A DNA stretch of 5,438 nucleotides from Lachnospiraceae bacterium UBA1753 (lineage in GTDB: Bacteria > Bacillota > Clostridia > Lachnospirales > Lachnospiraceae), in the NCBI GenBank assembly GCA_002317595.1, contig DCHL01000018.1, positions 14,336 to 19,773 of the forward strand, written 5' to 3'. Positions 5,366 to 5,438 of this stretch are shown in pieces. The notes beneath the pieces were generated by a model. That model made no database searches. It saw only the letters and a list, made by a program, of their open reading frames with translations, and had not been told where the DNA came from. The translations under genes were made by a program, and so were the position numbers. Every line of letters starts with the position of its first letter. Within the stretch, counting starts at the first letter, position 1.

Positions 5366-5438
5366 TGGGCTTTATTCGTCTTCGACTCGGACTCGGGCTT
5401 TATTCGTCCTTGACTCGGCCTCGGGTTTTGTTCGTCGT
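5366..5438. repeat. 28-nt tandem repeats upstream of the trp promoter
   Basis: Two full units and part of a third follow one another with no spacers, GGGC/GGGT starting at 5367, 5395 and 5423. Each has the form GGGCTTTATTCGTC, a short variable stretch, then GACTCGG. The third copy starts GGGTTTTGTTCGTC and is cut by the window edge. The 28-bp period is not a multiple of three and reading frames change between units. Two reading directions stay open across parts of it, but no start or end of a gene can be set. The array looks like a minisatellite-type intergenic repeat; it could also be the edge of a gene to the right. Confidence 0.75.

Noticed and set aside
5366..5438. A CRISPR array at the right edge
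   Set aside because: The 28-nt units are directly adjacent without unique spacers.

Overview
The window carries the promoter-proximal part of a tryptophan biosynthesis operon, all on the minus strand, in the order trpE-trpG-trpD-trpC-trpF (transcription runs from high to low coordinates). The organism is most likely a Gram-positive Firmicute of the class Clostridia, possibly Lachnospiraceae-like. The reasons are strong AGGAG-type ribosome binding sites, separate trpC and trpF and separate trpE and trpG genes, moderate GC content, and a tRNA-sensing T-box leader in front of trpE. The exact genus cannot be read from the sequence.

Layout in transcription order. 5366-5438: 28-nt tandem repeats running off the right edge. 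5316-5344: a good sigma-A-type promoter (TTGCAT, 17 nt, TATACT). About 5310-5005: a T-box leader with an AGAGAG motif, a candidate UGG (Trp) specifier codon, the conserved AGGGTGGCACCGCGA element and a 15-bp intrinsic terminator. 4925-4997: three imperfect copies of a GC-rich 20-nt repeat between that terminator and the trpE ribosome binding site. Then trpE (3418-4908), trpG (2817-3434, overlapping trpE by 17 nt), a 173-nt spacer holding two extra degenerate copies of the trpG 3' end, trpD (1633-2643), trpC (760-1566), trpF (133-750), and a trailing region with alternating inverted CGTTGCAT repeats.

The five enzymes take chorismate to indole-3-glycerol phosphate. TrpE/TrpG make anthranilate, TrpD adds the phosphoribosyl group, TrpF isomerises it and TrpC closes the indole ring. 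The last step, tryptophan synthase (trpB/trpA), is not in the window and would be expected beyond the left edge. Expression is inferred to respond to uncharged tRNA-Trp through the T-box; feedback inhibition of TrpE by tryptophan is expected from its conserved LLES motif.

The coding part is ordinary. The unusual part is the non-coding DNA: four of the gaps hold short repeats of unrelated sequence, and one set can base-pair with the 3' arm of the T-box terminator. I found no evidence for a wholly new system.
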